A stretch of DNA of 64,000 nt from Nigrospora sphaerica (taxonomy: Eukaryota; Ascomycota; Sordariomycetes; Amphisphaeriales; Apiosporaceae): positions 1,914,501-1,978,500 of the forward strand of contig JAGVVL010000018.1 in NCBI GenBank assembly GCA_018287875.1. The letters run 5' to 3'. The position numbers were made by a program, and so were the translations under genes. Shown here one piece after another: positions 1 through 11,421 of the stretch. Numbering within the stretch: the first letter of the stretch is position 1; each line of letters opens with the position of its first letter. The notes under the pieces were generated by a model. It made no database searches, was not told where the DNA came from, and saw only the letters and a program-made list of their open reading frames with translations.

Positions 1-1444
1 GCAACCCGAAGTTTTCTGGCGACGGTGTGACACGGCACAGGCAAATTTTCGAACTGAGCGGGCATGACGACCTCTCGCTTATCTGGTGTTTGATTTTGGT
101 GCGGGAACTGAATTTTATCCGAAAGTACGAATGGAGTTCTGGGCAAGACCTGGTTTCAAGGGACCAAAAGGCGTTACGATAGATGGTATTACGGCGACAC
201 GAGGCCCGAAGCTTACGATATATGATGTTAATGGAGACTATCTGTTCAGCAGATGAACATAATACCAAACGTTGTATTCTGTACTTGTCGGCGCCCAGTG
301 CGACCTCCTCGCACGCTACTTGGCAGTACGTGACGTGAGTTTCCCCCCCCGACTATTCAATTTGACTGGAGATATAAAAGGAGCGAATGCACGGCAAAAG
401 AGCATCGAGGGCGTACAGACTCGGCCAAGTGGGATCAGCCGGGGTGCTTCCTTAGTCGCAGGGGATAGATAGTGAGTTTGATGGCTTGGATGCTTTCAAT
501 TCGTTTGGTTTAAAATTGGTCTATCTAGCATTTGGACAGACACGGATGGTTGCCCGGCGCTGCCTCTTTCTACAGTGTAGGTGATGGCCGTTTCTGGTCT
601 ATGTACATTTAAATGGCGGACGTTTGGTGTGGTGTGTATAGGCCCGAAGGCAGTGGCAGGGGCTTCGCAGTCGTTTTAACGCCGACGCCGTACTGCTTTG
701 GAGGGAAAATGATGAGTGGGGATAAAAAAAAGACAAAGTCGAAGGGAAGAAAGAGAAAAAGCATGAACGAGATACCCAGGAATAAAGAAGCCCTGCCGAG
801 ATCCTCCGAGTCTATCAAGTCTGACTCCTTCGCTGTCCTCTTCTCATTAAAGTCGTCGTGGTCTGTCATGATCATTTTTTATTCCTCGTTTGTACTTTTT
901 TTTCTTTTGGGGGCTTTTTTCGGCTCTTTCTCTCGGCATCCAGTCCTGGTGGTGGTGCTCCGTCATTATTCCTCTAGCAGGGCGTGAGAGTGTTTCGTTC
1001 GTTTTTTCCGCACCAGCCGCTTTGTGCATGGCACATGGAATCGCAGCGCCAGCCACACGGGGGCGCACGGCCACGAGAGGCGTGTCGACTATGTGGAACC
1101 CAGGTACCTGTGAGGGCGAAAGCGCACAGGCCTCCTACCCCGAGGATTCGACTTCTTGGGTCGCCGCTGCCCCCCACCGTTGCCCAGTGGCGGGGCTTCG
1201 ACAAAATGGCCATATGGTGACCGGTCTGGCCGTAGATGTGGGTGTGCGCAGGGCGACGGGGATGCCATAGGGAGAGGGCGGAATGGGCAGACGGGCAGGG
1301 CGGTTGGGGTGGGCGTGCATGAACAGGTAGGTACGTGTCGTTTGGAGAGGGTTTTCCTCACAGGGTCGCCAGGGGTGCCGCACAAGGCGCAGCGGTACCT
1401 GAAAGTCGCATGGCCATGACATCACCCCCTGACGCACTGGGGCC
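1..1444. other. Intergenic / 3' flank, no gene seen
   Basis: I see no supportable gene. The open frames here are short, overlap on both strands and resemble no family. Positions 720-770 are A/G-rich, and T-rich stretches lie at 870-905. A plus-strand tttatt near 878, which is AATAAA on the minus strand, could be a poly(A) signal for the minus-strand gene ending at 1445, but it lies about 560 bases past the stop and is weak evidence. Confidence 0.5.
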
Positions 1445-2728
1445 TCAGCGCCCCTTGAGCCCCAGCATCCGCCCCAGAGACCCGCCCCGTTTTCGACCTT
1501 GGCTGTCATCCCTGGCGCCATGGCCTCGCGGCTCCTCTCCACCGCCCAGCGAGCGGGACTGGGGGTGGTGCTGGTGATGGGCTTTACGCTCGCCACTATT
1601 GCGCTTCTCGCCGCTCGTGCTCTTCTTGTGCTGCTGGAGGCCCCGCGCCAGCCGCTTCACGAACTTGGCGTTCTCGGCGTCCGACTCATTGTCCGAGTCG
1701 CACTCGAACACAGACACAAACCGCTGGGGCTCCGGCCGCACCGGTCGCGCGCCGAGCTCGACGGGCCCAGCCAGCGGCGCCAGCGGCGCCGTGGCGTTGT
1801 GGTGCGTCGGGCTGGGGGCGGCCCTGGGCGTCTGCTGCTCGCGCATGTTGTACGCCGACGCCGTGGGACGCAACCGACCCGCCGCCGCCGGGTAGAGTGG
1901 TGAGACGGGCACCGAGCGGACGGCCTGGTGTTTGATGGTCGCGTTGGAGCTCGCGGCGACGGGCGCCTCGTACAGCGGGTGCAGGCCGCTGGTCGACCTG
2001 CTCGAGTGCAGCTGGGCCGACGACTTGCTGGGCTTGAGCGATCGGCGGCGCAAGGGCCCAAGCGGTTCCGGTGTGAGAGAGCTGGTGCGCGGCGGGATGG
2101 GTGCTGGGCGGTGAGGAATCCCATCTGCGGGCCTCAGGTAGACGGTATCAGCCGTAGCTGGCGCTCTAGCATGCTGCGGCCGCAGGGGAGCACTCTGGTT
2201 GCAGGGGAGGGGCCATTCGACCGTCCCTGTCTGATGGTGCTCCTTTTCCGGGGTCAGGGTAATGGTATCGTCTTCGGGCTCGTAGTAGCCATCTGTGGGG
2301 TTGGGGATGGAGAAGTAGTCAGGTGTCTCGGTCTGGAGATGAGCAGCACTCTGTGCCCTGTGGATCGACTGCTTCTTGGCGGCGTCGGCGGGCCAGAAGC
2401 TGTCCCAGAGCTCGCTGGCCGAGGCGTTGTAGTGAAAGTCGTCGTCGACAGACGCCTCCGAGTCCGAGGCGTCCGTCATGCCCGGCACGGAGCCGTTCGA
2501 CTGAACCGAGGACCGGCTGTCGGAGGGTTCGTGTCTGGCCGCTCTGCTCTCTGGCCGGGGGTAGGAGAAGTTGGGCTTGCTTGACTTGGCCGACAGCCCT
2601 GGCTTATTTGACGCGTGCTGTGCCTGAACCCGCGCCTGTGCCTTCATGACGTCTGACGAGGCCATCTGCGCCCATCCGCCGGCGTGATTGTCTCCGCGGG
2701 GGCTTCCGAATACGCTGGTAGAATCCAT
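1445..2728 (-). CDS. Ser/Pro-rich low-complexity hypothetical protein (427 aa)
   Basis: A single uninterrupted minus-strand frame runs from ATG (complement of 2726-2728) to TGA (complement of 1445-1447) and encodes 427 residues. I recognise no catalytic family. The N terminus (MDSTSVFGSPRGDN) leads into a Ser/Asp-rich patch near residues 75-100, then a long Pro/Ser/Arg-rich disordered middle with many SP/TP sites. An acidic DSDNESDAENAKF segment followed by a basic KRLARGLQQHKK helix lies near residue 340, and the tail is basic and Gly-rich (GSLGRMLGLKGR). There is no signal peptide or membrane segment. Such proteins are common as conserved but uncharacterised ascomycete proteins, often nuclear or phosphoregulated; that role is inference. 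Gene status rests on frame length, an ATG start and a non-random composition gradient. Confidence 0.68.
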   Translation of the reverse strand: MDSTSVFGSPRGDNHAGGWAQMASSDVMKAQARVQAQHASNKPGLSAKSSKPNFSYPRPESRAARHEPSDSRSSVQSNGSVPGMTDASDSEASVDDDFHYNASASELWDSFWPADAAKKQSIHRAQSAAHLQTETPDYFSIPNPTDGYYEPEDDTITLTPEKEHHQTGTVEWPLPCNQSAPLRPQHARAPATADTVYLRPADGIPHRPAPIPPRTSSLTPEPLGPLRRRSLKPSKSSAQLHSSRSTSGLHPLYEAPVAASSNATIKHQAVRSVPVSPLYPAAAGRLRPTASAYNMREQQTPRAAPSPTHHNATAPLAPLAGPVELGARPVRPEPQRFVSVFECDSDNESDAENAKFVKRLARGLQQHKKSTSGEKRNSGERKAHHQHHPQSRSLGGGEEPRGHGARDDSQGRKRGGSLGRMLGLKGR

Positions 2729-4056
2729 GGTGTGCTATGTGGCGAATAGTCCTCGAGCGTGGCTATGAACAAAAACAGTATCCTGGTCGTCCTAGGGGGT
2801 GGACTTGGATAAGTTTTTGAAGGAAAAGAAGAGCAGAACGCCCGGACGCAGATTTGGACGGCGTGGGAGAAACAGGATCGCCAGGGAGGAAGCCCTGGAG
2901 GATATATGGTTTGGGGATGACCGAGACAAGCGGGAGGGTGGGAGACTGTGTTTGGCTCAGTCAACAAAACACGAGGGATGCCACAGCGAGCCCAAGCAGG
3001 CCGAGGAGCTAAGTGATGGGCAAGGTATGCCCTGCGACACTGCGTGGGCCGAGCGATGCTGGTCGACTAGCCTCGAGGAATGTTTGTACAGAAAAGAGCA
3101 CAACAGCAAGGGGAATTCCAGACGCTAGGATTGTCTTGTGCAGGCGCCAGAGGTGTGAGTGCCCACCTCGTCCGCCCTGCCTAGCGGCACTCGCAACGCC
3201 ACGGGGCCACGGAATGCAACCGGCCTTGGGGCTTGGGGTGGAGCAAAAGCGACCGAGTGGGCATGGTGAGTGGGAAAAGCCTACGACGACTCCGTCAATC
3301 CGGGTACAAACTACCTGTTTGGGGCTGGAGGGGTTTATCTGCCATGTATCCATGCATCTTGGGCCGTCAGGTACAGCCAGTTCCAGACGGTGCAGCAAGT
3401 TCCGCTGGACCACCCACCATCCAGACCCTCGGGAGGGGAGGCCGTGGAAACATTGGGCATATGGACAGATGCTGGATAGACAGCGAGTGAGACCCGGGGG
3501 GGGGGACCTCGCGCCCCTAGAGATAGGGAGTGTGGGTGCGCGCACGAGCAAGATGCTGTGCAGAGAGAGAAGGAGAGGGCGAGACCTGTAGCCAACTGCC
3601 AGGGTAGGAAGTAGCTCCCTTCCTTTCACTACCTCCCATTGGGTGCCGCCTGAAAAAAGCCCTGCCTTTTCCCTCCTGCGACGGGGAGGAGAGGGGGACA
3701 AACGCCGACCCGGCCGTGGATTATTATTTTTTGTCAATTATGACGGCGCCCCCTCGCAGTCTTTGGCCCCCGTGATAGCGTTGGCGGCGGGGCCCAAAAA
3801 GGAAAAATGCGGGAGAAGCTGGGTTCCCTTGGACCTGAGCGCCGGCAATGCGACCAGGGCGACGGACTGTTCTGACATGGGAAAGCGACCTGACCTACTG
3901 CATGTACGTTGTAGTAACCCGGTCGTCCATGCACGCTGGACTTGAGCTGGGATGCCCAGAGCTTCTCGCGCTCTTTTCTCAATGGCTGGCTCCCCGTATG
4001 TATGACGACAGCCAATGGCGACAACAATCACCAAAACAACAATCACAACAACCACG
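2729..4056. other. Intergenic, no gene seen
   Basis: This is the 5' flank of the minus-strand gene at 1445-2728 and presumably includes its promoter and leader. Open frames of up to 242 codons on the minus strand (3009-3737) are Arg/Pro/Ser-rich, overlap frames on the other strand and match nothing I know. No convincing TATA box or splice-linked exons were seen. Confidence 0.5.

Positions 4057-4138
<82 letters not shown>
4057..4138. repeat. (CAA)n trinucleotide microsatellite
   Basis: This is an uninterrupted ACA/CAA repeat of about 82 bases (roughly 27 copies), preceded by interrupted CAA-like sequence from about 4020. Because the unit is a triplet, all three plus-strand frames stay open as poly-Gln, poly-Asn or poly-Thr, and the complement as poly-Val, which creates apparent ORFs. 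No flanking sequence suggests the repeat is translated. Confidence 0.95.
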
Positions 4139-7100
4139 ACACACAAGCCCTGTTGCTACCGGGACGGACAGAGACGGTACCGCGAGGCAGAAGGGCCCGC
4201 CCGAGAATGTATCGGCTTGTTTCCCGTCACGTCATTCCAGCCACCACTGCCCGGCCCAGTAGCTGAGTGAGGATGAATGCTCGGACATGTAGCCGGCCCT
4301 AAGTCGGTACCTGTCTACGTCCTCCCCCCGTGGGGCCCCTCTAGAAGCTTGGCGTCGTCGAGCCTGCAGCTCCCATGAATAGTAGGTATAGTCAGTAAGG
4401 GGGGGATGGAATACACCGGGGGCGATGCGCAAAGCAGGATAACGCGGGTCAGCAGGGGAGTCAACAACGGCCATGCTGCTAGTAATGATAGCCCCTCCCC
4501 TTTTCGACCCACCGGGACCAGACCCAGCAGCAGCCCGTGCCCCCGGCCGATGACGGATGAGCATCCGAGATGGACAATGCGCCCCCCCGGTCGTCTTGTC
4601 GCCCGCACACAGGCAGATAGACGGGACAGACACGGGCAGCCGGGCAGACGGGCAGTGCCGGCAAGTTGGAAGCCGGTGACGGGTTGCGACCGTGCTGCCA
4701 GTGTCAGTGGGACGGGGCGCGTGTAAACCCACCCAAGGACCACGGCAACACGCAGCACTGCCCGCAAGCTTTCCCTCCCGGCCGCGCCACGGCAACGGGC
4801 GGCACCGCGGAATTGTGCCTGAGTTCCAGGGTGGCCGAGGACAGTGTAAGAGGCCGAGAGCGCCGAGACACGCATTGCCACCAAATGTGGGAGCCTATGC
4901 GGACTGCGACGGCCCAGATGGACAACGGACCTGGCTTTTCCAAGCGCGGCCACCCTGGAAGGCTGGAAGCGTTTGTTCCCGCCGCGCGCGCCCGCAGCCC
5001 CGGCCCTGCCGTTTTGCTTTTGCAGTCGTTTGATGGCGGCTGATCGCCACAGTGGCTGCTGGAATGGCTGGCAACCAGCCGTGGCAACATGCCGCTTCCC
5101 CCTCCCCCTGCCAGGCTGTCCGTTCGGCATGTGTCTTCAGAGTTCGAGGGCGTCGAACCTTGGCCGGCTAATTCCTGCTGAGCGCCCCTCCCCAAAGGAG
5201 CGTCTCGTACACACGGAGATTTTCTTGTCCGCAGTCACTTTGCGATATCTGACGATGCACGCCGACTGCAGCCCAAGCTTGCGAGAGGAGCCAGCTCCTC
5301 TCGTCTTCGTTTCGGGCTTGCTGGCCTAGCTCTGGCTCCGGCTCCGGCTCCGTCTCCCAAGCTCCCCCCCACCGCAGTGTGTTGGCTTGAAGCAAGCTTG
5401 TTGCCGGCGACCAGGCCGCCCAGTCCGGCTCGTGGATGGGGCCATGGCCCGTTGCTGAAGCGCACAGCTCGGCGGCCCAGGGGGTGAGGGTCTTGAGGGT
5501 TCCCAGGGTCTCAAGGGTCTCATGGGCGCCCTAGACTGTGGTGATTCGACTAGGCAGGGTGAGAGACAGGACTAGCCACGCCGTTCCAGGATGCCGGACG
5601 AGGCGGAGGCGTATGAGAGACTCGTCTGTCGCGTCGGGCCCGGCCTACGTGGAGGAGAGTGTTGGAGGCAGGAGGGTTCTTGAGAAGTCTTGACTAGGTT
5701 GTGAGAACCCCTCCCTTCAAAACAGATGGCTCACATTTTGTGCCTTGGCCCTTCCTCGATCCCTCTCTACCGCTAGGCTTACCTGCGTCTAGACGGCTGC
5801 TAACTCCAGCTTGGCGCCGCGCGGAGAGTGCCCATTGGCGCGAAATAGCCCGTAGCCAAACTTCGGCGGAACCTGCCCGGATGGGGGCAGGGCACGGGAT
5901 GCGACGCAACTGCAAGTGATGCGGCGGTGGTGGTGTTCCGGAGGTCAGGCTCACCAGTCGGGCTTGGTGTCGGCCAACTGCCTGACTCACATATTGCCTA
6001 CCCTACCTTAGATACACGTATCTCGGACTTATATGATATGTACTCACATTTGATCCCATGCCGCATTCCGTATGGAAGCTGAACTGGCGTTGGTGGGTTG
6101 GCACCCAATCCCGTAGCAGGTACGTCCTTCGCCTTGCTTCGCCCCGATGATAGTCCCTAAGTAGGGATCTGCGCCGGCCCACTTAACTAGCTGGCTCGAG
6201 TCGGCTTTGGCGCACGACCCCGTCTTGGGCGTAAATTCCTTATGTTTGACCCTTGAAGATCTCGCGGCGCCCTTCTAAGTCATGATCCGCCGCCCTCGCG
6301 TTGGCGTAGGCGCCCCCGTCTCAAAGTTGCGACACTGCTTATACAAACGGACCCTTATATAGCGAGCCGCCTCCCGCCTTTACGTACACCCATCTAGCGC
6401 CGCCACTTCTGACGATGGTTGGAGAGAGGGGCAGTCGTGCAGCCGTAGCTCGCGAGGTGGTTGCACGAGGTTGTACGAGGTTCCATGCCTCCACCTTGCA
6501 CTGCAGCCCTCCCGCCGTCGTAGCCTCCAACTTTCGTAGGTTCAAAAGGTGATGACAGCCCAGCCCTCCACCATGTACCCCAGGTCGCCGGATCCCTTGG
6601 TCCGCGGTGGCTTGTCTGGGTCCCACCCGTGGCGAGAGCCGGTGCCGTGCGTAGTGACATGCGATTCTTGCTACCGGAGATTCGATTTCAGGATGGCTCG
6701 GATGGTACCAGGCCCTCTAGGCCCTGGGGATGCGCCCGCGTCCGGGACCGCCTCTCGTTTGTTTCCCCCTCGCCTAGCGGCCAGCTGAAGCAACGTGGGC
6801 AGTGAGGGCGCGTCCGGCTCGGGGGTTCGACGGCGCCCTGGCTGTCCCACAGCCTGGGGGCATGCGTCCCGGAATATACCATTGGTCGAGTCAATCAGAA
6901 AACGCAGCCTTGCGCCGATGGTCATGCCATCATGCCGGCTCGTGCATGAACAAGTCCTAGCAAAGCCCCCCGGTCCGACCATGTAGATCCGTTGGTACCT
7001 ACTGTGACTTAGCTGTGGGGTCAGAACACCATCCGTTGCTACTGTTCCTGCTGCGCAGGCCTCTATTTTGGCCTCTCTTCTCGACTCCTCCCCCCCTTCC

Positions 7101-9992
7101 TCTAAAAGTAGTCCGCCCCTCCGGCAACACGGCTGGTGCGTTTGTATCTGGGAGAACGGAGCGGTTCTGTACCGTTGTGGGCATCGTGACGCTGGGAATG
7201 CGGTCCAGACTTCATGATGCGCTGTGCACGGCCTGGCTCGCACGCGGTGGCGAGTCAAGTGGTTTCTGTTTTTTCCCCCCCACCGCGTCGACAAAACGAC
7301 AGACGACGGGCCCAGGGGCCCCCAGGGGTTCCCAGGGCCTCGCACTGCAGACAGCGCACGAGTCAGTGGGCGAGGCATTCTAACAAGACAAGCCCGGCTG
7401 TCGCATGAAAATCCATGCTAGCGAAAGATGATGGAAGGCTTCCATTCCTTCTAGCCCGAGTTGAGCAGCGCACCAGCCACGCGCCCTGCAGCAGCCCGAC
7501 AGTCTGCCCAATGTCTATCGACTGGAATCCGACGCTGAATGACATGGATCGCGAGACTGAATCGATCGGCCGAAATGACATATATCCTGTTGCCCCTTCG
7601 AACGTGTCGTACGCAAACATGGTCCTTGTGACCGAGAGGAGCCACTGACCAAATGATCTAGGTTGTTTCATCCAATGCCCTCCATTGATGGTCCAAGTAC
7701 CGACTCTGCCTTCTTGCGCCAAGTTGAGTAGCCTACCTGGGAACATCGTCGTCGGGATACACCCCTACTAGACTGCGCTCCGCTGCGGCTTGCAGTGGGG
7801 GGAGAATGGCTCCCTGTCGCCGGCAGGCAGGGAGGGAAAGGGCGAGCACCCATTGCCTACATCGTGAAGCTAGTTGCCCGAGCTTTCGCAGCCGATGACA
7901 ACAGCCGTCGTGCGTCATGACATCCTCTCGCGATCCAAGCGAAAGCGCGAGCTGTGGAGGGAACACTGTATCCAACCACGGCTCCACGGAACCTGAATCA
8001 CTTCCCCAAGGCCATTTCCTCTTGGAACCCGATGCGACGATGAAGCATCTGGCCAGATGGCTTGTTTGTTAGCTGGCAGTCGAAGACTCGACGAACGGCA
8101 ACCTCCGCTTTGCGCTCAGAGCTGAAGTGCTGCGGAGAGAACACTCCTGCCGTCCACTCCGCGGCAGTATACACCCTACACCTTGTCACTCGAGATCTCA
8201 TATTTCGGGGGTTCGGGATAGCTGGCCTTTACGTAGCCACTTTCCCGTAACTAGTAACTATTCGCTCATGCGGGTGCGTATGCTGCACACCATTGGGCCT
8301 TCGTCCAGGAGACGGCGCTGTTGGAAGAACAGCCGGAAGAGCAGAGACGGGTTGTCGTCCCTTTGAGTCCAAACCACCATTGCCGGTTCCGATCCCATCT
8401 CGTCTCCCCTTTGCCGCCTTCCACCTCCGTACCCCTGGCCGTCATATGGGATAGGCTCGCCCTTGCGGCTTTGGGCATTTTTGAAGCTCGCGCAAGCACC
8501 CTGCGGGATGTTGCTTCTTCCGGCGTCAGTGTGGGAGGCAGTTCTTTGTACGCCCCCAAGGAGGGCCAGCTCGCTATTGTTTCTGACAGAATGAAAGAAG
8601 CGCGACTCGGTACTCTGGCTTGGATATGCAGAACAAACGCCGACACACCGCCTGCATGGGCCCTGTCCCGGTTTGTTCCACCGATAGGATGCCGGGCTGG
8701 GACGCGTTTACGGTCCCGGAGTTGTTGCTGGGCTGAACCGAGCAAGCGGCTTCCGCAAACCCCCACAGAATCCATCCTCAGGTCCGTCTTTGCAGTTGGG
8801 CCGCAACGCCTTCCGTCCTTCCCCGTACAAGCGCGGACAGGTTCTCAGCTTCCTCCCGGATTCTATACGATGACCACTCTCTGCGCCGTGATGGCGAACT
8901 ACGGAGGGCGGTATGATACCAAAGTTGTTGGTGTCTGGCCAGTACCCCCCCGGTCGCCCGAGATCAGCTTGGCAGCCCAAAACGGGTTTACGTGCGCACG
9001 ATGCGGTCCCTAGGCTGCCAATCTCGACCTGAGGAACCAGTTCTCCGGGTCGCTTGGGCCGGGTCGTCGAGCAGGGGGTAAGACCGAATTAAGCAACCAA
9101 GGGACAGGGTTTGCAGGGCTCATGGACGCTAGAGCAGGAAACGCTTCGTCAGCAGAGTGCCAACGCACAAGGTATGATTCAATCGGAGCACTACGCCTTG
9201 CTTTCCCAGCCGGCTTGGACCTCAATCGAAGGAAGTCGAAGTCGAAGCCACAGCGGTGTCCGCTGCAGGATGCAGGAGGAAGGGTTGGCCCGGTCATAAT
9301 GACCTGGAAACATGACGATGCGGCCTGGATCCGAAGTTGGAGGGAGGAGGGGGGTGGAAGCGGGTCTGGCGTTGCCGACGGGCACGGCAATCGCGAGCCC
9401 CGGGTTGGACGTGTACAGACTCGCTGCCACGGGCCGGAAATCTGTCAGAATGTGCCACCCGCTCGTATTTCAGGTGGTCTGAGGCAGGATCGGGTAGTAC
9501 AGAGGAGCACGGCTGAGGGTGACGTAGACAGTGGTGCTTTGCTGTCTGTCACCTATGGGAAACTGGGTAGGAAAAAACGGAGGCTACCTGGCATGGGAAT
9601 CTGGAGATGGATGTTTCCAATAGACCTCAGGCACCTCAACGACGAGGGTTTGCGGACGCCTACCGATGTATACACATGCACACCTCCCAAGCGCATACGC
9701 ATAGAGCATCTACCGGCCTCGGCACTTGAACGAGGCCATGTTGGAAGGGCACTGGGTACTCGCGAGGGCTGCGCTGCGAGCCGGTGGAAATAAGGAAGCC
9801 CATGTACTGGAGCTATATGCAAGCACATACGCGCATACCCATCCTGTCTGTACTCGTCCTTCCAATCCGACAACATGCACTGCAGAGCCGAGAAGCGGGG
9901 GGGAGAGGGGGCGTGCGGCTGGCATCCGACCAACCTCAATGGGCACTTTCGGCCTGGTAGGACGGAGGACCTGGACACAGCATCGTGTTGTA

Positions 9993-10008
9993 TACGGAGT
10001 ATTCCGTA
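9993..10008. repeat. Small inverted repeat (TACGGA-4-TCCGTA)
   Basis: TACGGA at 9993-9998 and its exact reverse complement TCCGTA at 10003-10008 flank a 4-base spacer. Related TACGGAG-containing palindromes occur near 39487 and at 56364-56384. It could be a protein-binding dyad or chance. Confidence 0.4.
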
Positions 10009-11360
10009 CGAAGGGGATCTCCCCTGCCAGCACCCGGTTGATAATAAGTGGCGGTAGGGCATAGAGCAACGCGGCCGCATTTTCCCTCCCCGACTGCCAA
10101 TGGCCACTGACTAACTCCATTGGCATCGCTGCCGAAAGCTGAGCCATTGTCGGGGGGTGCATGAGCATCCCCGTCCCAGGTTGTTGTTGCTTCACATCCC
10201 ATCCCCGATCCGTCGTGGCCCCGTACCGGTCAGGCAGCGAGTGGTGTAAGTGAGCCCTGTATGCAACATGTAGGTCAGGTACCTGCCTCTTACACACATG
10301 AAGAACTGACCGGGTGGGAGGAAAAAAGGCTGCGGAGGAGCGGGCCAGGCCAGGACCGAGCTGGGTCAGGGACTGATCGGACTTCGATTTCTTGTTGGAG
10401 TCTGGCTTGCGTCGAGTCGGTGACGAGAGACGGTGACGGTCAGAGTCGGTCAAGACGGTGACCATCGGGCCTCCCCCCATTCGAACGCGTCGGGCAGCAG
10501 CTGGTCCAAGCCTTGGCTGGGCAAAGCGGTTGGAGCTCCTGCTCCTCCTCCTCCTCCTCTTCCTAACTAGTTGTAGGTCCCGGCCGAAGGCGAGGGCACG
10601 AGCGCGCGCGCGCGGGTGCAGGGCCGCGGCATGGCTTTTGTACTGTAGCCAGCCAGCATTGTCAGTTGTCACCGTCGTTCCCGGGGCAGCTTCAGGTTTC
10701 CTCGAGCAGATCCGGGAGCAGCGGCATCGTGTCGTTTTCGTGTGCTGTGTGCGTGTCGCTCGCGCGCCTTGCCCATCCCATCATTTTCCTCCGCCCAACC
10801 CGTCCCATCCCATCCCCATCGCACATGCACCCATACACACTGCACGCACACACAAACCCACCAAAGCAGCCCCGTCACCACTGTCCACCACACGCGCACC
10901 CCCCCGAACCTCCTCTTGCCTTCCCGAGCGAGGCAGCACTTCTCATTTTCTATGCCGGCGTCGTAGGGGTTCGGATGAAGTTCTAAACGCTCAATTGGGC
11001 TCTGGAGAAGTCAATTGACCACGGGCGCGCCGTTTGATGGTTGGTCCGGGCCTGTTCTCATTCGCCCAGCCATCTTGATTTTCCCCAAACAACAACTCTA
11101 AACCGCCCGAAGCCCAGCCTCCCGGAATTTGGGACGGCCATTGTCACCTCCTACCGCCGCAAGTCCGCCGCTGTGCACCAAGTACCGCTGCCCACACACG
11201 TCGGGGACACTTCGCTACCCTCCACACGACGACACGACCACCCATTGCCCTGGCCTGCTGTGTTCCTGAAGTAATTTCGGCCGCACCGCCCCGACCCTCG
11301 CGTCGCCCTTCCCGTTCAGCGGTACCCACGGCAGACCCAGGCAGTTACCCGGCTTCTCGT

Positions 11361-11389
<29 letters not shown>
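11361..11389. repeat. (CCG)n microsatellite in putative 5' UTR
   Basis: A run of about 29 bases of CCG repeats, continuing imperfectly to 11397, lies about 30 bases before the open frame at 11422. If translated in that frame it would be poly-Arg, which is implausible, so it more likely lies in the transcript leader. Confidence 0.85.
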
Positions 11390-11392
<3 letters not shown>

Positions 11393-11421
11393 GCCGCACC
11401 CGCGACTCGCGCCCCGTCCAC

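Larger units (their letters stand above)
4139..11421. other. 7.3 kb without a supportable gene
   Basis: Open frames occur on both strands, for example 8321-9013 (+), 9122-9793 (+), 6671-7378 (-) and 9710-10672 (-). Most start at non-ATG codons, overlap each other antisense, and show no domain, membrane pattern or splice logic. Small features include a (GGCTCC)n-like tract near 5330-5352 and a CTC-rich polypyrimidine stretch near 10535-10562. A C/A-rich leader-like region at about 10770-11400 probably belongs to the promoter and 5' UTR of the gene starting near 11422. Confidence 0.45.

Noticed and set aside
4015..4270. Poly-Asn, poly-Thr and poly-Gln ORFs and the antisense poly-Val ORF
   Set aside because: They are artefacts of the (CAA)n microsatellite keeping all frames open.
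8321..9793. Two plus-strand frames (8321-9013 and 9122-9793)
   Set aside because: The first starts at TTG; both lack any recognisable motif and have antisense competitors of similar length. A spliced pseudogene cannot be excluded but is not supported.
9710..10672. 320-codon minus-strand frame upstream of the coiled-coil gene
   Set aside because: It starts at GTG, is Arg/Pro/Ser-rich with no domain or splice pattern, and overlaps several plus-strand frames in probable promoter DNA.
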